A stretch of 64,000 bases of DNA from Cycas panzhihuaensis (Eukaryota > Cycadophyta): positions 171,685,741 to 171,749,740 of the forward strand of contig CM041465.1 of assembly GCA_023213395.1 (NCBI GenBank). Direction: 5' to 3'. The position numbers and the translations under genes are program-made. Below are positions 58,526-64,000 of this stretch, piece after piece. The notes under the pieces are model-generated. The model saw only the letters and a list, made by a program, of their open reading frames with translations, made no database searches and was not told the origin of the DNA. Each line of letters begins with the position of its first letter. The stretch's first letter is position 1.

Positions 58526-59590
58526 TTTTATCCAAAAGAGGTTTATGTGGTCAGGGACTAAGGACAAGGAGAGAGTTTATCTAGTGTCATGGGAGAAAGT
58601 GCGCCTCCTTAAATGGGCAAGAGGCTTGAATGTTAAGGATATAATGAGTTTTAACAGTGCTCTGATCGCCAAACTTGGTTGGATCCTTGCTATCAAAGAG
58701 GAGAAGGCTTGGTGCAATATTATTGCTCGTAAATACCTTAGGTGCAAGTAATTCCTGGAAAATAATACACCTGGGTCCCATGGATCAGCCATATAGGGGA
58801 GCCTAGTATCTGTGATGAAAATGTTAATGACTGGGGCCCAATGGAGCTTGGGGGATGGCAAAGTAATAGACTTCCAAGAGGATACTTAGCATGGTCATAG
58901 GCAATTGAATAGATGGCATGCATTTTCTCCCCTGCAACATACGTGCCAAAGTAGGTATAGCAAAAAGGTAAAGGATTATTGGGAAATGAGAGGGGGAGAG
59001 AAGAAATGGAAAAAATTTGAAGAAGTTTCCCAGGATATGGGGGATGAGCAGCAAGTTATAGAGCTGAGGAGATAGCTAGATAGCATATACATTCCTAGAT
59101 TTCCAAGAGAAGATGCTTTAGTTTGGCCAAGGTCCCCCATAGGGAGATATTCAGTTAGATCGAGGTACCTTTCCCTATTGGTGGAAAAAGGTATCACAGA
59201 ATATAAGCTATTGGGGAGTATGTGGAAGTTGGGGCTAATCCCTAAGATCGTTATTTTTTATTGGCTTTGTCTTAAGAATAAGATTCTTACCTTGATAATC
59301 TCAGGAAGAGGGGTTTCCAGTTGGCAAGCATGTGTGCTCTCTGCTTTAAGAATGAAGAGTCTCTAGATCATATGTTCTTGCACTGTTCCTATGCAAGGGA
59401 GGTGTGGGCTAAGCTATGGGGCTCATTTGAAGTCTCCTAGGCCATCTCTGAGATAGTTAAGGACCTTGTTATGGCTTGGGTATGCCCTTTCAAATGTAGG
59501 ATGCTTTGGTCCTTATGGTTAACATCCCTCCCCACTCTTGTGTGGAACTTATAGAAAGAAAGGAATAGGAACATTTTTTAGGATAAGAGA
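58526..59590 (+). pseudogene. LINE ORF2 distal RT region and zinc-binding RT domain (zf-RVT)
   Basis: FIQKRFMWSGTKDKERVYLV, SWEKVRLLKWARGLNVKDIM and SFNSALIAKLGWILAIKEEK are the conserved block after the RT catalytic core of plant LINEs (family: F-W-G, VSWxxVC, GGLGxxD, NxALLxKW). 59178-59590 matches zf-RVT: WKLGLIPKIVIFYWLCLKNK, then in another frame DHMFLHCSYAREVWAKLWGS, which supplies the His/Cys part. Two frameshifts and stops near 58750 and 59366. Confidence 0.82.
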
Positions 59591-60170
59591 ATGCCTGAGT
59601 CTAACTTGCTTGGGATCATTATGACATCCTTAAAAGAAACCTCTCTGGAGAAAGAAGAATGTGCTATTACTTATGATGATAAGAGGATTCTAGCCAGGTG
59701 GGCCTTTGGAGACATCATGCCCAAGCCAAAGGAGGTTAGACATGGGGGTTGGGGTCCGCCCTCGCAGGACTGGTTAAAGATAAACTTTGACGGTGCATCA
59801 AAAGGTAACCCTAGAGAGGCCGAGGGAGGTGGAGTCTACAGGGATGGGGGAGATAAGGTTCTATAGGCCTTTGCTGAGTATTATGGTATACAGACCAATC
59901 ATGAGGCAGAATTGAGATCCATGCATGGAGCTGTAGATTTGGTTACCAAAGCTGGAAGTTTAAAAGTAATAGTGGAGGGGGACTCCCTGAATGCAATTAA
60001 GTTCATAAAGGGGGAAGCAGAGACAGACTGGAAGCATCATTCCATGATTGAGGACATGAGGGAGATGCTCCGTAGGATCATAGAAGTCCAAGTTATCCAC
60101 ACATATAGAAGGGAACGGGGTGGCTGACAGTTTAGCTAATGGGGGGTCCAGCATAAAAGGTATGAGACTT
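59591..60170 (+). pseudogene. LINE RNase H (RVT_3)
   Basis: WLKINFDGASKGNPREAEGG has the first Asp (family NFDGASxGNPGxAG). TNHEAELRSMHGAVDLVTKA carries the Glu and VIVEGDSLNAIKFIKGEAET the second Asp. GVADSLANGGS after a frame change near 60118 holds the last Asp. Plant LINEs of one L1 branch are known to carry this domain. One TAG after KVL. Confidence 0.85.
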
Positions 60171-60387
60171 GGAACAATGACTTACCTGAAGAAATAATAG
60201 GTCTAGTTTGTAAGGATTTGGGGGGATCCTAGAGTCAGTCTGTTAAAAATGTCCAGTTTGTGTAAAAACTATCTCATGAGCTTGTCACGATTGATTTGAG
60301 TAGCCACTTTAACATATTTTGTATAGGGGTTAGGGCCCCCTTCTAATCCCCATATTTATTTACACCATATCAAAAAAAGAAGAAGAA
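60171..60387 (+). other. LINE 3' untranslated region and tail
   Basis: No coding sequence. Includes GGGCCCCCTTCTAATCCCC and the A-rich end. Confidence 0.7.
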
Positions 60388-60403
60388 GGTATATCATTGA
60401 TTT
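60388..60403. repeat. Target-site duplication of the LINE, right
   Basis: See 58510-58525. Confidence 0.85.
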
Positions 60404-60830
60404 AAGGTGTAGGAAATTTATTTTTGATCATGATCTTATTATGTTTATAATAATTAATGTAGAGGTAGAAAGATCCATGTTTTATCCTAACTAGAATAAT
60501 AAGTATAACATAGGGGCTTTTGCTCAAATGGATGATACCCATGCCCATCTGCTCATTTATGATTTTCTCAATTTTATTCTTCTAAAAATATGAATGTCTA
60601 TATGGGTGAAGGATGATGGGATTATGAGGGGTTTTGAGGTCAACAGAGTGTTGAAAACCATAATTTGAGGGTGATGAGGGTATAGGGTATAGTTGAAATA
60701 AGTAGAGCAAATACAAATTAGTATTTATGGAGAAGATTATAGAAGGATGGGTGAATATTACCATCAAGTTGGATATTATTGATATGACCAATATACTAAT
60801 GCTATTATTCAAATGCTTATGCATTTACTT
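60404..60830 (-). pseudogene. pol: Chromovirus B RT N-terminal part
   Basis: One minus-strand frame reads PSNYGFQHSVDLKTPHNPII, LHPYRHSYF, KNKIEKIINEQMGMGIIHLS, KSPYVILIILVRIKHGSFYL and ends INDI at the LINE insertion. It follows the pattern YRxPxxQKxEIEKxVxExLxxGxIxPSxSPF of gypsy RT. The FCVDYRxLN block is badly decayed (FYLYINYYK). Confidence 0.75.
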
Positions 60831-61059
60831 AAGAGATACAACTTGATTAGGGAGGATTAGATGCCATATAATTTATGTGTTTGACTCATGTGCTCTTTGA
60901 ATAAAATAAAGAGATTATTAGGGGAGTTGTTCATATTATATATTCCTAGAGTTTGGAGCTATTAGACTCTAAGAATGACATTAGATTGTCTTATTGATAA
61001 GGCATAAAAATATAAAATGAGTTAATAAGTGCTAATTTAGACTTAAAGGTTTTTAAGTA

Positions 61060-61230
61060 TTTTGGTATAATAAAATGTTTTGTGGCTAGGTAAAGAATAC
61101 GTAAATCCATTTTTGGGAAGAATGTAAAGGTTTAATTAATGAGTTATGGAGATATCAATGACATTTAAATATGCACCACCATTAATCAATATTAGAATGG
61201 GTGTTTTATATAGGGTTCTTTTTACCTGGA
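61060..61230 (-). pseudogene. pol: Chromovirus B protease
   Basis: ILILINGGAYLNVIDISITH matches the retropepsin active-site block (family LIDSGATHNFI) with the catalytic Asp changed to Asn. LNLYILPKNGFTYSLPSHKT follows in frame, as the segment after the active site does in gypsy proteases. Confidence 0.6.
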
Positions 61231-61499
61231 GTGGTTCTATATAGGAAGTAAAGGAAACAATAAATAGGGAGATTTCATTGGGAGGTCAAGTGGTGACAAA
61301 TCATGTAGGGGCTCATCATCACACATAGGTTCTTCTTTAATTTTAGAATTATCTTCTAGATATAGGTCAATTATGAAAATTATTTGCCTTGACTTACACA
61401 CCTTATTATAGCCCAAGATCCATTTTTTTAAATATTTGATACTTAGGCTAGTCTTTAGCTAGTGATCTATTTCTATAAATGGGACGTGAATAGGTCCTA

Positions 61500-62441
61500 T
61501 AGTAGAGACTACTTAAGGATAATGAGTTTATTCCAGTTGAGGCTGTTACTACTACTAATATAGAAAGTGGGGATAGTAAGACTAATTAGACTTTCATCTA
61601 AAGCCAAGGCCATGTTCTACTACAAACTCCTTTTCAATTGCTTTAGTAGTGGAGATGACATCCTTTAAGGAGTAGAAGGTGTTAGATCTTTAGTGTATTT
61701 AGATGTGCTCCATAATCCTTGAAATATAAATATCAACTAGGTTATATTAATCAAGTCACTAGGTAACTTAATTTTCAAGCTCCTAAAACTCATTAGTGTA
61801 TGCTTCTACTAATATGGTTTATTTCAACCTAGTGGATTTGCTAAAAAAGAACTATTCCACGTATTATCATATTATTAAAAGAATCTTTAGAAAAATAAGT
61901 CCCACATCTAGCCTCTTAGGTTCTCCCTTTGATAGCATTGAAACCAATGATGTGCCTTCCTATATAAATAAAATGATGTAAATGTCAACTATTCTACTGG
62001 TGACATGGGTTTCAGGGAGACGTATGATTCTAACTTACTAATCTAGCTTGTAATAGAATCTTTATTAAGATCTAGATCAAATATTGATATTATGATATTG
62101 AGATGGATTATATGTTATTAAAATAGAGGCATAAATCCCTCATTATTAGAGGTAGGTTGGATTGGTGGTACGGTGTGAGAGGTGGATGGGCTTGCATTTA
62201 ATTTGATGATTAAGAACATACTCTCTAGTTTTTGGTTAAGACTATCTTTGAGAATTTGGTTGGTATCCTAAATTTCTTGCTTCAATTCTTACTTCATTCT
62301 TATGACTTCATTAGAGAGTGAATCTAACTTGATTGTCACTTTTACAAATTAAGCTTCATTATTAAGTGTCTCTAGTTTGGTCGACAATCTTTCAAAGTGA
62401 GTTTCCAAGGTTCATATGTGATCTACCTATGTGGATGCCAT
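61500..62441 (-). pseudogene. gag: Chromovirus B Gag
   Basis: Start ATG 62441-62439 (MAST-stop-VDHI). A heptad-like N-terminus follows (LETHFERLSTKLETLNNEA, VKVTIKLDSLSNEV), then Ser/Pro-rich sequence and SPVE-stop-LTFTSFYL then KAHHWFQCYQREK, matching the Gag core in which a Trp-Phe pair follows an aromatic stretch. Many stops. Confidence 0.6.
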
Positions 62442-62544
62442 GGGAGTTCAATCCAAAGTTAAACAAATGAAGAAAGGGTTATTGAGAAGTGCATTAGCTT
62501 AGAAGAATGGTACTTTAAGAAGAGAGAAAGAGATAGAAAGAAAG

Positions 62545-62993
62545 TGTTAGGATTATTAATGTTAGTTTTATTCTATTGTTACTTTATCTTTATGTCACAT
62601 GTTTAATTATAAATTTAAGTGATTCAAAGGTTTAATGTTAGAAGTTTATGTTATTATTTAATTATTATATGAAGGCCATTGAAATGCACAACTGCTCATT
62701 TCAACAAACCTCTCTTGTTATAAATACCCTTTCATAGATTCAATGATGTGGTTCTGAGAATCTAGGGGGTTGTCCGAAGCCTGTTTCAAAGGATGGTTTA
62801 TTGTGTAGAGGGTATACTTATTAAGGTTTTTGTATAGCTTTTGAAATTAATAAAATCATAGATTAGGAGGTGTTTTTTCTTCCCCAGAAGGGGTTTTCCA
62901 CCTGGCAAAACCTGTGTACATGTGTAATGTCTCTTTACCTATATTTACTTGAATTTTGATCTTGTGGCATTGTACATGATACCTATTCTGACA
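62545..62993 (+). mobile_element. 5' LTR of Ty1/copia element C
   Basis: 449 bp, TGTTAGGATT to TTCTGACA. A TATA-like TTATAAATAC lies near 62718. The GGGGTTTTCCACC motif near 62889, in the U5 part, is common in plant copia LTRs. The primer site follows directly. The partner LTR would be outside the window. Confidence 0.88.
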
Positions 62994-63005
62994 TGGTATC
63001 AGAGC
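62994..63005 (+). other. Primer binding site of copia C
   Basis: TGGTATCAGAGC, exact complement of the initiator-Met tRNA 3' end, directly after the LTR. Confidence 0.95.
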
Positions 63006-64000
63006 AGTGATACTAATATGAAGACCTTATCAGTAAGCATCATAAGGTTAATTGAACTAATTAGGACCTTTTCAAAAATAAAATTGTTTCCTATTCCAAC
63101 CCACAAATTATGTCACTAAGGTTTTCTGGAATAACGTCAAAGGTGGAATCTTGTTAGATGCAGCGCCTAGGCTAGCAGATTATATGCAGTGGTCATATTT
63201 CACCTCTGAAACCTCACCTTCAGAAATAATACCTGAAATTTATCTAGTAGAAGATCCAATTCTGGAAAGTAGAATGGGCTCTTATTGCCATTGAATGTCC
63301 CATGCACTCACTCATAGTAGTGGTTGGGCCCGACGTTTAATTATGTCATCAGCATTGAATACCATTATGCAATATTTCTAGGGAGCACATTCAAGAGCAA
63401 GACCTCCATTGATAGTTGTAACGACAAAGGCATTCTTTGCAACAACTATTACGATGAGGAGCATGCAGATATGGAGATATGTATAGCACTAGATATGGCA
63501 TAAGAATGATGGCTCTGAGTACAGCCTTATTCAAATGATGGAGCATCATGTGGAGAATGCTACCATATAAAATGTGATGTGGCGGCAGATTCGCAGTGGT
63601 ATTTGGCTGGTAAATCTGTAACTATTATAGCCGCTAACTTCTGCCCCCTTATCGCTCTGACCAACGTCCACCTCATCTCCGCCTGATTACAATTGTAATA
63701 GAGATAGCATGATCCACCTGTGTGGCAATGGATCAGATCCCAAATCCAACTCTTTGTTGGTAGAGATGATCATCCTCAATCAAACGCCATTGAAGACGTG
63801 CAACTGAGCCTGCCTCTAAAGACCTCCACTCATCGACGCCTTCTTCTCAATGAAGCCGCCATCATCGATTGATCTGCAACAAGGTGTGCCACCATGGAAA
63901 ATACTAGGTAGGTAGGGTTTCCTCCCTTACCCCCCCCCTCAGACCCTAATTACATTTGTTTTTCATTTTATTTTGTAAAAATTTAAAATTAATCAGGTCT
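63006..64000 (+). other. Leader or internal region of copia C, no Gag recognised
   Basis: Almost 1 kb after the primer site with no recognisable Gag. Frames are short: TSETSPSEIIPEIYLVEDP near 63206, and a later Pro/Ser-rich segment (SAPLSL, TSTSSPPDYNCNRDS near 63640-63705). A C-run lies at 63932-63940. It may be a long leader, a non-autonomous element's filler or a decayed Gag. The element continues past the window. Confidence 0.45.

Larger units (their letters stand above)
58526..60387 (+). mobile_element. 5'-truncated L1-type LINE with RNase H
   Basis: Only the C-terminal third of the LINE ORF2 is present, followed by a 3' untranslated part and a short A-rich tail (CAAAAAAAGAAGAAGAAGG). 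A 16-bp target duplication flanks it. It lies in the RT of chromovirus B, on the opposite strand. Confidence 0.88.
55560..62460 (-). mobile_element. Ty3/gypsy chromovirus B, decayed, interrupted by a LINE
   Basis: Minus-strand order: gag (62441), protease, RT (broken by the LINE), RNase H, integrase, chromodomain, polypurine tract. The sequence is more AT-rich and more decayed than chromovirus A and clearly a different family member. Confidence 0.8.

Noticed and set aside
59591-60127. Possible host RNase H-like gene
   Set aside because: It is preceded by LINE RT and zinc-binding blocks, followed by an A-rich tail, and lies within a 16-bp target duplication. It is part of the LINE.

Overview
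The window is nuclear DNA of a plant, almost certainly a seed plant with a large, repeat-rich genome. No single-copy host gene, tRNA, rRNA or CRISPR array was found. Nearly all recognisable coding sequence belongs to old retrotransposons: Ty1/copia elements with the initiator-Met primer site TGGTATCAGAGC, Ty3/gypsy chromoviruses with a chromodomain, gypsy Tat-lineage elements with 2.6-2.7 kb LTRs and a second (archaeal-type) RNase H, and a plant L1-type LINE with an RNase H. The species cannot be named from the sequence. All elements carry many in-frame stops, mostly TAG/TAA where Gln or Trp is expected, as expected after long methylation and C-to-T decay.

Layout. 1-1.5 kb: internally deleted copia remnant (+) ending in an LTR. 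2.6-7.5 kb: copia element A (-). 7.9-12.8 kb: copia element B (-), another lineage. 12.8-21.2 kb: AT-rich DNA with microsatellites, a perfect 57-bp inverted repeat spaced 1.3 kb apart, and faint gypsy traces. 21.2-54.6 kb: a three-level nest. Chromovirus A (+, LTRs 21207-21665 and 54015-54634) is split in its reverse transcriptase by an outer Tat element (+, 23928-51719). That element is split in its gag by an inner Tat element (-, 29087-45922). Each level has a matching 5-bp target-site duplication. 55.6-62.5 kb: chromovirus B (-), interrupted in its RT by a 5'-truncated LINE (+, 58526-60387, 16-bp target-site duplication). 62.5 kb to the end: LTR, primer site and leader of a copia element C (+) that runs off the window.

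The most interesting object is in the inner Tat element. Between integrase and the second RNase H it carries a gene on the opposite strand, with its own TATA box, encoding a plant mobile domain (PMD) protein. A predicted 111-bp intron joins the two exons in frame. The outer Tat, a relative of the inner one, lacks this roughly 3-kb module at a junction with a shared AGG, and also lacks RT, RNase H and integrase while keeping gag, protease and the second RNase H. A short stem-loop between integrase and the second RNase H is present in both elements and tandemly duplicated in the outer one.

Boundaries of LTRs, primer sites and target-site duplications were placed by eye from paired copies. Boundaries of protein domains inside broken reading frames are approximate.
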